Below, one piece after another: positions 27,118 to 34,863 of a stretch of DNA of 64,000 bases (positions are counted from its first letter, which is position 1; every line of letters starts with the position of its first letter). This stretch comes from Anaeromyxobacter dehalogenans 2CP-C (GTDB lineage Bacteria; Myxococcota; Myxococcia; Myxococcales; Anaeromyxobacteraceae): positions 2,791,001-2,855,000 of the forward strand of contig NC_007760.1 in NCBI RefSeq assembly GCF_000013385.1, given 5' to 3'. A program made the position numbers and the translations under genes. A model generated the notes under the pieces. It was given only the letters and a program-made list of their open reading frames with translations, was not told where the DNA came from and made no database searches.

Positions 27118-29155
27118 GGTCCACCCCCGGCACGGCGGCGGACGCGCCGCGCGCGCCCAGCCTGGCCGGCTCGATCGTCCCCGGCGGCGGCGCCGCCGGC
27201 GGCGCGGCGGGCGGCGCCGCCTCGGGCGCCGGCCCCTGCGCCGGCCCGGCCCGCTCGGCCGCGTCCTCCGCCTTCAGCTCCATGTACCTCTTCACCAGCG
27301 CCGACGCGGTCGGCGCCGCGTTGGACGAGCCGAAGCCCGAGTGCTCGTTCAGGACCACCACCACGATCTCCGGATCCTCCGCCGGCGCGAACGCCGCGAA
27401 CCAGGCGTGGTCGCGCTCGAAGTACGACACCTGCGACGCCTTGAGCCGCCGCGCGCCCAGCTTCACCACCTGCGCCGTCCCGGTCTTGCCCGCCATGACG
27501 TAGTCGGCGGAGCGCTGCGAGTAGGCGGTGCCGAACGGCTGGTTCACCGCCGCGAGCAGCCCCTTCAGCACCGTGTCGCGCGTGGACGGCTTGATGGGCA
27601 GCGTGCCGCGCGTCTCCGGCGCGAACGCCTGCACCACCTTGCCGTCCGGGTCCTCGACCCGCAGCACCACCTGCGGCTTCCAGAGCTTCCCGGTGGCGAG
27701 CGCGCCGTAGAACACGAGCTGCTGCATGGGCGTGACGTTCACGTCGCCCTGCCCGATGGACAGGTTCACCGCCATGCCGCGCTGGTAGCCGCCGGCCTGG
27801 TGCTTGTCGTGCCAGGCCGCGTCGGGCACCACGCCGGGGACCTCGCCGGCGATGTCGAAGCCGGTGGGCACGCCCAGGCCGGAGAGGTGGCCCCACTTCG
27901 CGATCGCGTCGGCGCCGAGCAGCGCGCCCGCCTGGTAGAAGAACACGTCGCAGCTCGCGCCCAGCGCGTGCTCGAAGTCCACGTAGCCGTGGCCGCTGTC
28001 CTTGTCGCAGCGCCACCGCGCCCGCCCCATGCTGAAGTGGCCGGGGCAGTACACCGAGGTGTTCGGCTTGTAGATCCCCTCCTCCAGCGCCGCGATGCTG
28101 GTGAGCGCCTTGAAGGTGGAGCCGGGGTGGTAGTGCTGCTGGATCGCGCGGAACAGCTCGGGCTGCAGCGGGTCGGAGTGGATCGCGGCCAGCTCCGCCG
28201 AGGTGATGCGCCCGGACATCTTGTTCGGGTCCGGCGCCGGGCGGTCCACCAGCGCCAGCAGGAAGCCGGTCTTCGCGTCCATCGCCAGCACCACGCCGGC
28301 GGTGGCGGGGAAGGTCTTCTCGGCGAACTCCTGGAGCCGCCAGTCGATGGAGAGCACCAGGTTGCGCCCGGGCACGCTCGGCACGACGCGCTGGTCGGGC
28401 GGGATGAGGTCGTCCGCGTCCTCCTTGCGGCGCCCCTTCGCGTCCACCGGCACGCGCTCCTTGCCGTCCACGCCGCGCAGGTCGCGCTCGAAGCGGCGCT
28501 CCAGCCCGCGGCGGCCGACGTAGTCGCCCATGTAGTACTGGCCCTGCGGCGACGCGGTGCGCTGCAGCTCCTCGTTGAGCCGCTTCAGCTCCTCGCCCCC
28601 GACCTCGTTCATGTAGCCGATGAGGTGCCCGCCCAGGCCGCCGAAGCGGTAGTTGCGGTGCGGGATGGGCTGGACGTCCACGCCGGGCAGGTCCATCTGG
28701 CGCGCCAGGTAGCGGTCCAGCTCCTCGCGCGTGATGTCCACCTTCACCGTGAACGGGCGGAAGCGCTCGAGCTTGCGCGCCGAGCGGAGCTGCCCCTGCG
28801 CCCGGGCCACCTCCTCGGGCGACATCTGGAGCAGCGCCGCCACCCGCGCCAGGATCTCGTCGCACTGCTTCCCGCAGAAGTACGGCGTGAGCGTCACGTC
28901 GTACGAGGGCCGCGAGTCCACCAGCACGCGCCGGTTGCGGTCGAGCATCAGCCCGCGGTCGGCGGGGATGCGCAGCTCCTTCACGAAGTTCTCGTCGGCG
29001 CGCTCCTTGTACTCGTCGCCGCGGAGGATCTGGAGCTGGTACAGGCGCCCGAGCAGCGTGAGGAACACGAGCACCACCAGGCCGGTGGCCCAGGCCAGCC
29101 GCGGCCGGAACTCCTTCTGCGCCGCACCGGGCGCGCTGGGCGGGATGAGCGACAT
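27107..29155 (-). CDS. mrdA: Penicillin-binding protein 2 (elongation transpeptidase)
   Basis: A 682-residue bitopic protein: one helix at about 21-43, a pedestal domain, then the transpeptidase. The nucleophile serine 346 is in HPGSTFK; the second motif is ASCD (PBP2 also has S-x-D in E. coli); KTGTA is at 557-561. VYCPGHFS ... RWRC ... GHG is the cysteine/histidine patch typical of PBP2. The C-terminal 50 residues are Pro/Ala-rich. Cross-links lateral-wall peptidoglycan made by RodA. ATG at 29155, one base after the mreD stop. Confidence 0.96.
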   Translation of the reverse strand: MSLIPPSAPGAAQKEFRPRLAWATGLVVLVFLTLLGRLYQLQILRGDEYKERADENFVKELRIPADRGLMLDRNRRVLVDSRPSYDVTLTPYFCGKQCDEILARVAALLQMSPEEVARAQGQLRSARKLERFRPFTVKVDITREELDRYLARQMDLPGVDVQPIPHRNYRFGGLGGHLIGYMNEVGGEELKRLNEELQRTASPQGQYYMGDYVGRRGLERRFERDLRGVDGKERVPVDAKGRRKEDADDLIPPDQRVVPSVPGRNLVLSIDWRLQEFAEKTFPATAGVVLAMDAKTGFLLALVDRPAPDPNKMSGRITSAELAAIHSDPLQPELFRAIQQHYHPGSTFKALTSIAALEEGIYKPNTSVYCPGHFSMGRARWRCDKDSGHGYVDFEHALGASCDVFFYQAGALLGADAIAKWGHLSGLGVPTGFDIAGEVPGVVPDAAWHDKHQAGGYQRGMAVNLSIGQGDVNVTPMQQLVFYGALATGKLWKPQVVLRVEDPDGKVVQAFAPETRGTLPIKPSTRDTVLKGLLAAVNQPFGTAYSQRSADYVMAGKTGTAQVVKLGARRLKASQVSYFERDHAWFAAFAPAEDPEIVVVVLNEHSGFGSSNAAPTASALVKRYMELKAEDAAERAGPAQGPAPEAAPPAAPPAAPPPGTIEPARLGARGASAAVPGVDRGA

Positions 29156-29156
29156 G

Positions 29157-29666
29157 TCAGCGCAGGAGCCCCGGCTCCTCGCGGTGGAACAGGCCGTCGA
29201 TGCGGCGCATGCCCGCCGCCACCAGCGGGGCCGCCGCGGCGGTGAGGAGCGCCTCGAGGAGCATGCGCGGCAGGAGCGCCGCGCCGGGCTGCACCTCCGG
29301 GGCCGAGGTCAGCCGGGTGAGCAGCAGGGCGCCGAGCGACAGCGTCAGCGCGCCCAGCCCGGAGAGCGCGGCGAAGCCGGCGCGCCCGCGCACGTCCACC
29401 GCGGCGCCGGCGCCGCGGGCGAGCACGAACACCGCCACCGCCAGGAACGTCATGAGCCCCTTGGGCGAGCCGGTCATGAGATCGAGCACGTAGCCGACCC
29501 CGGCCGAGGCCACCGAGCCGTCCACGTTGCCGCCCTGCAGGCCGAGGTAGACGATGCAGGCGGCGAGCAGCGACACCGAGAACGCGCCGCCGCCCACCCA
29601 GCGGAGCACCGCCGCCTGGAGCCCGGCCAGCAGCAGGGCGAACACGACGTGCGCGAGCGGCTTCAC
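29157..29666 (-). CDS. mreD: Rod-shape protein MreD
   Basis: A 169-residue membrane protein with five predicted helices, small and variable as MreD is. GTG start at 29666 inside a GTGA overlap with the mreC stop. Recognisable pieces: VVFALLLAGLQAAVLRWVGGG at the start and GYVLDLMTGSPKGLMTF in the middle, the most conserved part of the family. Position between mreC and mrdA confirms it. Confidence 0.9.
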   Translation of the reverse strand: MKPLAHVVFALLLAGLQAAVLRWVGGGAFSVSLLAACIVYLGLQGGNVDGSVASAGVGYVLDLMTGSPKGLMTFLAVAVFVLARGAGAAVDVRGRAGFAALSGLGALTLSLGALLLTRLTSAPEVQPGAALLPRMLLEALLTAAAAPLVAAGMRRIDGLFHREEPGLLR

Positions 29667-30538
29667 CGCTGGCTTCCCGGCGCGTACGCGGAGGGCTGCG
29701 CCTCGACGGCGCGCTCCGCCGAGGTGATCACCAGCACCTCCTCCACGCGGGTGACGTCCACCGCGGGGATCACCTGCGCCTCCTGGAACAGGCCGTTCGC
29801 GCTGCGCTGCAGGTGCGTGACGCGGCCGACCGGCAGGCCGGGCGGGAACACGCCGTCGGTGCCGGAGGTGACGAGCTGGTCGCCCTCGATCATGTCCTCG
29901 GTGCGCAGCGCGTAGTCGAGCTTGCAGCCGTCGGGCTTGCCGGTGCCGCGCACGTTGGCGCGCGCGCGGGTGCGGTCCACGCGCACCGCGATGGAGCTGT
30001 TGCGATCGGTGAGCAGCAGCACGTCGGCGGTGTGGTCGGTGACCGAGTGCACCCGCCCGACCACGCCCTCCGCCACCACCGCGGGCATGGCGCGGTCCAC
30101 GCCGTCGGCGGCGCCGCGGTCGAGCGTGACGATCTGCAGGCCGGCCGTGCCGAGGCGCACGCCGATCACCCGCCCGCCCACGTAGGTGCGCTCGGGGGTC
30201 GCCTGCGCGAACGCGAGCAGCTTGCGGATGCGCTCCGCCTCGGCGCGCTCGCTGACCAGCTGCTGCTTCTCCATCTGGAGCAGGTTCACCTGCCGTGACA
30301 GGTCCACCGCGCGCTCCTGCGCGTGACGCAAGGCGACGTACCCGCGCCACCCGTCGAGCACGCCGGTGACCCCCCACGCGACCACCCGCTGCACCGGGTA
30401 GGTGATCCAGAGCACCACCCGATCCAGGCGGGTGCGCTCGCTGGGCTGCTTTGCGTGGGCGAAGAAGACCCCGAGGGGCACGAGGAGCAGGACCGCGACC
30501 AGGATCAGCTCGCGGTACCGCTTGAGCAAGGCGAACAC
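29663..30538 (-). CDS. mreC: Rod-shape protein MreC
   Basis: A 291-residue bitopic periplasmic scaffold. Transmembrane helix at about 11-28 (LILVAVLLLVPLGVFFAH), then a coiled coil (VDLSRQVNLLQMEKQQLVSE) and the beta domain with GRVIGV, VTLDRGAADGV, VVAEGVVGRVHSV, VLLLTDRNSSIAVRV and TSGTDGVFPPGLPVGRV. GTG start at 30538. A strong promoter lies 40-70 bases upstream. mreB, which often precedes mreC, is not here; the neighbouring gene is the divergent ppiD. Confidence 0.95.
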   Translation of the reverse strand: MFALLKRYRELILVAVLLLVPLGVFFAHAKQPSERTRLDRVVLWITYPVQRVVAWGVTGVLDGWRGYVALRHAQERAVDLSRQVNLLQMEKQQLVSERAEAERIRKLLAFAQATPERTYVGGRVIGVRLGTAGLQIVTLDRGAADGVDRAMPAVVAEGVVGRVHSVTDHTADVLLLTDRNSSIAVRVDRTRARANVRGTGKPDGCKLDYALRTEDMIEGDQLVTSGTDGVFPPGLPVGRVTHLQRSANGLFQEAQVIPAVDVTRVEEVLVITSAERAVEAQPSAYAPGSQR

Positions 30539-30577
30539 GGGGACTCCGGAGACTCCAGCAGGGCCAAAAACCCTTGC

Positions 30578-30607
30578 ATTTTAGCCCTTGTTGACTAGGG
30601 TGTTCAA
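30578..30607 (-). promoter_or_regulatory. Promoter of mreC-mreD-mrdA-rodA
   Basis: Read on the minus strand: TTGAAC (30607-30602), 18-base spacer, TAAAAT (30583-30578), in the most A+T-rich patch of the neighbourhood, 40 bases before the mreC start. A TTGACT also lies on the plus strand at 30591-30596 but without a good -10. Confidence 0.65.
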
Positions 30608-30667
30608 CTTCGCGGCGCCCACCCCTTTCCAGGGCGTTCGTCTTACAACAACTCGGAGCATCGCTTC

Positions 30668-32242
30668 ATGCTCGATATCGTCCGGGCCAACAAGAAGGGC
30701 ATCCTCTCCTGGCTCATCGTCCTCGGGATCGTGGTGGTGTTCGCCATCAACTTCGGTCCCGGTTCGCTGTCCAAGGGGGGCGCCGGCTGCGGCGGCGCCC
30801 CGGCCTACGCCGCCCGGGTCAACGGGAAGAGCATCTCGGCCGCCGACTTCGAGCGGCAGTACGAGAACCTGCTCCGCTTCTACCAGCAACAGGCGGGTGA
30901 GGGCTTCACCCGCGAGCTCGCCGCGCAGCTCGGCCTCGGCCGGCAGGCGATGGGCGTGCTGGTGGACCGCGAGCTGGCGCTGCAGGAGGCGCGGCGCCGC
31001 GGCGTCGTGGTCACCGACCGCGAGGTGTCCGAAGCGGTCCACCAGATGCCGGCGTTCCAGGAGAACGGGCAGTTCCGCTACGAGACCTACCTCGAGGCGG
31101 TCCGCGCGAACTACGGCTCGCCGGGCAACTTCGAGGCGGCGGTCCGCGACGACCTGCTCTACCAGAAGATCCTGGGCGCGCTGGTCGAGACGGTGAAGGT
31201 CCCCGCCACCGAGGTGCGCGCGCAGTGGGCCGCCTCGGCCGACCGCGCCGCGCTCAAGTTCGTGCGGTTCCCGATCTCCGCGGCGCAGGCCGAGGTGAAG
31301 GTGTCCGACGCGGACGCGAAGGCCTTCGCGGACAGGGAGGGCGCGCGCGTCGAGGCGTTCTACAAGGAGAACGCCGACCGCTACGACCAGAAGGCCAAGG
31401 TCCACGTGCGCCACGTGCTCGCGCGCGTCGCGCCGGGCGCGTCCGCCGACGAGGAGGCGGCCGCGCGCAAGAAGATCGACGAGGCGGCGGCGCGGGTGAA
31501 GAAGGGCGAGGACTTCGCCAAGGTGGCCGCGGCGCTCTCCGACGACCCGAACACCAAGGACCGGGGCGGCGACCTCGGCTTCGTCTCCGAGGGGCTCGCC
31601 GACGCCGCGTTCGCGAAGGCCGCGCTCGCGCTGAAGGCGGGCCAGGTCTCCGAGCCGGTGCGCACCCCCGCCGGCTGGCACCTCATCCGCGCGGAGGAGG
31701 TCGTCCCGGCGCGCCAGGTGACGCTCGAGGCCGCGCGCCTCGACATCGCCCGCGAGCTCGTGGCCCGCGACCGCGCGCAGGCGCTGGCCCGCGAGAAGGC
31801 GCAGGCCGCGCTGGACGCCGCGCGCAAGGGGAAGGCGCTCGACGAGCAGTTCCCGCCCGCCGGCAAGGGCAAGCAGGTCACGCTCGGCGGCACCGTCCTC
31901 GCCGCCGAGCAGACCGGTCCGTTCGGCGCCGGCTCGCCGGTGGTGCCGCGCATCGGCGCGGCCCCCGAGCTGGCGCAGGCCGCGCTCACCGCGAAGGCGG
32001 GCGAGGTGCTGCCGAAGGTCTTCGACACGCCGAGCGGCCCGGTGGTCGCCGTCGTCGAGCTGCGCGAGTCGCCGGATCCGGCCAGGTTCGAGGCGGAGCG
32101 GGCCGGCATCGAGGCCCGCCTCCAGGGCATGAAGGCGGAGCAGGTGCGCCGCGCCTGGCTCGAGGACCTGCGCGGCAAGGCGAAGATCGAGGAGAACGTG
32201 GCGCTGCTCGGCGCGACCGAGCCCGCCGCGCCGCAGCCGTAG
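30668..32242 (+). CDS. ppiD: PpiD/SurA-type periplasmic peptidyl-prolyl isomerase chaperone
   Basis: A 524-residue protein anchored by one N-terminal helix (GILSWLIVLGIVVVFAINFG, residues 11-30). A SurA_N/PpiD_N helical region follows (ARVNGKSISAADFERQYENL), then a parvulin domain at about 240-335 with KVHVRHVLARV, RGGDLGFVSEGL and 'PVRTPAGWHLIRAEE', and a helical C-terminal lobe. It should fold proteins leaving the Sec translocon. The ppiD versus surA choice rests on the non-cleaved anchor and start MLDIVRANKKG. Confidence 0.88.
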   Translation: MLDIVRANKKGILSWLIVLGIVVVFAINFGPGSLSKGGAGCGGAPAYAARVNGKSISAADFERQYENLLRFYQQQAGEGFTRELAAQLGLGRQAMGVLVDRELALQEARRRGVVVTDREVSEAVHQMPAFQENGQFRYETYLEAVRANYGSPGNFEAAVRDDLLYQKILGALVETVKVPATEVRAQWAASADRAALKFVRFPISAAQAEVKVSDADAKAFADREGARVEAFYKENADRYDQKAKVHVRHVLARVAPGASADEEAAARKKIDEAAARVKKGEDFAKVAAALSDDPNTKDRGGDLGFVSEGLADAAFAKAALALKAGQVSEPVRTPAGWHLIRAEEVVPARQVTLEAARLDIARELVARDRAQALAREKAQAALDAARKGKALDEQFPPAGKGKQVTLGGTVLAAEQTGPFGAGSPVVPRIGAAPELAQAALTAKAGEVLPKVFDTPSGPVVAVVELRESPDPARFEAERAGIEARLQGMKAEQVRRAWLEDLRGKAKIEENVALLGATEPAAPQP

Positions 32243-32257
32243 CGGCGGAGGCCGCGC

Positions 32258-32842
32258 TTGGCGCCACGGCTCGTCCTCGCCTCCCAGAGCCCCCGGCGGC
32301 GCGAGCTGCTGGGGCAGCTCGGCCTCGCGCTGGACGTCCGTCCGGCGGACACCGACGAGCGCGTGCTGCCGGGCGAGCCGCCCAGGGACTACGTGCTCCG
32401 CGTGGCGCGCGAGAAGGCGCGCGCGGTGCCCGGCGAGGTGGTGCTCGCGGCCGACACCGCGGTGGTCCTCGGCGGCGAGGTGCTCGGGAAGCCGCGCGAC
32501 GCGGAGGACGCCCGGCGGATGCTCCGCGCGCTCTCCGGCACGCGCCACGAGGTCCTCACCGGCGTGTGCGTCCGGCGCAACGCGAGCGCGCTCGGCGTCG
32601 AGCTCGACGCGGTGGTCGCGACCGAGGTCGCCTTCGCGCGCCTCGGCGACGCGGAGATCGACTGGTACGTCGGCACGGGCGAGCCGCTCGACAAGGCGGG
32701 CGCCTACGCCATCCAGGGCTCGGGCGGCGCGTTCGTGCAGGAGGTGCGCGGCAGCGTGTCCAACGTGGTGGGCCTGCCGCTCGCCGAGACCGCCGCGCTG
32801 CTCCGCCGCGCCGGCTTCCCGCTGCCGTGGGAGCAGCCGTGA
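32258..32842 (+). CDS. maf: Maf-family nucleoside triphosphate pyrophosphatase
   Basis: A 194-residue protein. The TTG at 32258 is the best start: GGAG lies upstream and the conserved [14 protein letters not shown] begins at residue 5. Also present are [20 protein letters not shown] with the catalytic aspartate, [26 protein letters not shown] and the closing [17 protein letters not shown] followed by [11 protein letters not shown]. It hydrolyses dTTP/UTP or modified nucleotides. The stop overlaps yggS (GTGA). Confidence 0.94.
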   Translation: MAPRLVLASQSPRRRELLGQLGLALDVRPADTDERVLPGEPPRDYVLRVAREKARAVPGEVVLAADTAVVLGGEVLGKPRDAEDARRMLRALSGTRHEVLTGVCVRRNASALGVELDAVVATEVAFARLGDAEIDWYVGTGEPLDKAGAYAIQGSGGAFVQEVRGSVSNVVGLPLAETAALLRRAGFPLPWEQP

Positions 32843-33510
32843 GCATCGCCGACCGGCTCGCCGCGATCCGCGCCGAGCTGCCGGCCGGCGTGACCCTGGT
32901 CGCGGTCTCGAAGACGCAGCCGCCGGAGGCCATCCGCGAGGCCTACGCCGCCGGCCAGCGCGACTTCGGCGAGAACTACGCGCAGGAGTGGCGCGCGAAG
33001 GCCGACGCGCTCGCCGACCTCCCCGGCCTGCGCTGGCACTTCATCGGCGGCCTGCAGACGAACAAGGCGAAGTACCTCGCCGGCCGGGTGGCGCTCGTCC
33101 ACGCGGTGGACCGGGAGGAGCTGGCGGCCGAGCTGTCGCGCCGCTTCGGGCAGAAGGGCGCCACCGCGCGCGTGCTGCTCGAGGTGAACGTCGGCGGCGA
33201 GGCGTCGAAGGAGGGCTGCCCGCCGGACCGCGTCGAGGCGCTCGCGGCCGCGGTGCGCGCGCTGCCGTCGGTGGAGCTGGCGGGGCTCATGTGCATCCCG
33301 CCGCCCGCCGACGACCCGCGCCCGCACTTCCGGGCGCTCCGGGCGCTGCGCGACCGGCTCGGCCTGCGCGAGCTGTCGATGGGCATGAGCGCCGACTGGC
33401 GGATCGCCGTCGAGGAGGGCGCGACGCTGGTCCGCGTGGGCAGCGCCATCTTCGGCGCGCGGCCGCCGCACGGCGCGCGCGGCGGCGCCGGGCCGGCTAC
33501 AGCGACTTGA
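32839..33510 (+). CDS. yggS: YggS/PROSC-family pyridoxal-phosphate homeostasis protein
   Basis: A 223-residue TIM-barrel PLP carrier with GTG start coupled to maf. The PLP lysine 25 is in LVAVSKTQP; '[18 protein letters not shown]', [35 protein letters not shown] and the phosphate-binding [20 protein letters not shown] with GSAIFGAR follow. The last 14 bases overlap the 3' end of the opposing zinc-ribbon gene. Confidence 0.94.
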   Translation: MSIADRLAAIRAELPAGVTLVAVSKTQPPEAIREAYAAGQRDFGENYAQEWRAKADALADLPGLRWHFIGGLQTNKAKYLAGRVALVHAVDREELAAELSRRFGQKGATARVLLEVNVGGEASKEGCPPDRVEALAAAVRALPSVELAGLMCIPPPADDPRPHFRALRALRDRLGLRELSMGMSADWRIAVEEGATLVRVGSAIFGARPPHGARGGAGPATAT

Positions 33511-33709
33511 GCCGCAGGCGGCCGGCCTCGGTCACCACCACCGAGAAGTCCTGCCCGCAGTAGAAGCAGCGGACCTCGTCGCCGTCGCCGAAGCCGTCGT
33601 CGTACGGGTTGTTCGCGGCGCAGTCCGGGCAGTCGAAGTCCTGGAACCGCCGTCCGCTGCCCTCGTCCGACTCGACGTCGTCGTCCTCGTACCCGCGATC
33701 GATCGGCAC
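33497..33709 (-). CDS. Small acidic zinc-ribbon protein
   Basis: A 70-residue protein; GTG start at 33709 preceded by GGGAG seven bases away. An acidic N-terminus (YEDDDVESDEG) precedes two CxxC knuckles, FDCPDCAANNPYDD and RCFYCGQDF, a clear four-cysteine zinc ribbon, and a short strand ending in RLRLKSL. Such ribbons recur in myxobacterial genomes with no known role; transcription- or translation-associated scaffolding is a guess. Confidence 0.7.
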   Translation of the reverse strand: MPIDRGYEDDDVESDEGSGRRFQDFDCPDCAANNPYDDGFGDGDEVRCFYCGQDFSVVVTEAGRLRLKSL

Positions 33710-33884
33710 CGCGCTGCTCCCTCGGCCGCGCGCCGGCTGCGGCCCGGGCGCGAGCCTAGTCCACTTCGGGGTGGGGCGCGAGCGAGCGGGCGCCCGGCCG
33801 CGTCCCTCGCGCGAGGGGGTGGGAATGCAGGAGCCCCTCCCGTCCATTCTGGTCGGAGGGACCACCCCCGAAGGCCGGGCGACC

Positions 33885-33910
33885 GTGTCGGCCGCGCGAC
33901 ACGCCTGTCG
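33885..33910 (+). promoter_or_regulatory. Candidate enhancer-binding-protein sites (TGTCG array)
   Basis: GTGTCG (33885-33890), six bases, CGACAC (33897-33902), four bases, TGTCG (33906-33910): three half-sites in alternating orientation, forming two overlapping inverted repeats about 75 bases upstream of the -24 element. Distance and symmetry fit an upstream activating sequence for a sigma-54 activator. Confidence 0.5.
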
Positions 33911-33975
33911 CGCTCCCGCATCAGTCGTTGCGCGGCGGCCTTCGAATCCCGAACAATGTCCGGCCGGCGCGGAGG

Positions 33976-33991
33976 TGGCACCGGCCTTGCT
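33976..33991 (+). promoter_or_regulatory. Sigma-54 promoter for the DUF3108-DUF4091-DUF3108 cluster
   Basis: TGGCAC (33976-33981), five bases, TTGCT (33987-33991): an exact match to the RpoN -24/-12 consensus TGGCAC-N5-TTGCW, with transcription expected near 34003, 60 bases before the DUF3108 start. Confidence 0.75.
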
Positions 33992-34062
33992 CTATCTCGG
34001 GGTGACCGCGCACCGCTTCGCGCGCGGCGTGGCTCGGAAGAAGCGACTGGAGATCCGCCGCA

Positions 34063-34812
34063 ATGACCAAGACCTGGACCCTCGCCCTCGCCGCCCTCCT
34101 CGCCGCCGTCCCCGCCTCGCGCGCCGACGCCTTCGCGCCGGGCGAGGAGACGGTGTTCAGCGTGCGGTACCTGAACCTCCCCACGGGTGAGGGGCGCATC
34201 GTGGTCGGTCAGCCGGAGGGCGACGTGTGGCCGGTGATCTTCCAGGCCAAGACCGAGGGCGTGGCGGGGTTCATCGACATCCGCGAGCACCTGGTCTCGT
34301 ACTGGGACTCCTCGGCCCGGATGAGCCGCGGCTCCGATCTGAAGGCCTACGAGGTCGGCGACTACCACGTGGACTCGGCGCGCTTCGACCGGGCGAACGG
34401 GCAGGCGACGGTGGTCGTGCAGCGGAAGGGGAAGCGCAAGGAGAAGACCTTCCCGATCGCGGCCGACGCGCACGACCTGACCAGCGCGTTCATGTGGATC
34501 CGGCTGCAGCCGCTGACCATGGGGCACCGGTACGAGCTGCCGGTCGTCTCCGGGTCGAAGCAGTTCACCCTCGTGGCCGAGGTGGTGGGCCAGGAGCGCA
34601 TCGAGACGCCGGCCGGGACGTTCCCCACGCTGAAGGTGAAGGTCCGCACCGCGCTCGAGGGGAAGTTCTCGACCAGCCGCGACTCGTACATGTGGCTCTC
34701 CGACGACCCGCGCCACATCCTGGTCCGCGCCTCCGCCGACTTCGCGGTGGGCAGCATCGTCGCGACGCTGAAGAGCTACCGGCCCGGCGGCGAGGTGGCG
34801 GCGGTCCGCTGA
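34063..34812 (+). CDS. DUF3108-domain exported protein (first copy)
   Basis: A 249-residue protein with a signal peptide (MTKTWTLALAALLAAVPASRADA, residues 1-23). The rest is a beta-rich DUF3108 domain: PGEETVFSVRYLNLPTGEG at the start, HLVSYWDSSARMSRGSDLKAY, then ETPAGTFPTLKVKVRTALEG and LSDDPRHILVRASADFAVGSI. The family is predicted periplasmic and of unknown function. First gene after the sigma-54 promoter; 51 bases separate it from the DUF4091 gene. It is only distantly similar to the second DUF3108 copy at 36587. Confidence 0.85.
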   Translation: MTKTWTLALAALLAAVPASRADAFAPGEETVFSVRYLNLPTGEGRIVVGQPEGDVWPVIFQAKTEGVAGFIDIREHLVSYWDSSARMSRGSDLKAYEVGDYHVDSARFDRANGQATVVVQRKGKRKEKTFPIAADAHDLTSAFMWIRLQPLTMGHRYELPVVSGSKQFTLVAEVVGQERIETPAGTFPTLKVKVRTALEGKFSTSRDSYMWLSDDPRHILVRASADFAVGSIVATLKSYRPGGEVAAVR

Positions 34813-34863
34813 GGACCGCCCTGCCGGGCGGCGCACGCGCGGGGTGAGCCCGCGCGCTCGCTT

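Larger units (their letters stand above)
33710..34062. other. 353-bp regulatory intergenic region
   Basis: No gene is visible. It carries, in plus orientation, an inverted-repeat array (33885-33910) and a sigma-54 promoter (33976-33991), both listed, and a 72-base leader before the DUF3108 gene. The left 150 bases should hold the promoter of the minus-strand zinc-ribbon gene, which I cannot define. Confidence 0.6.
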
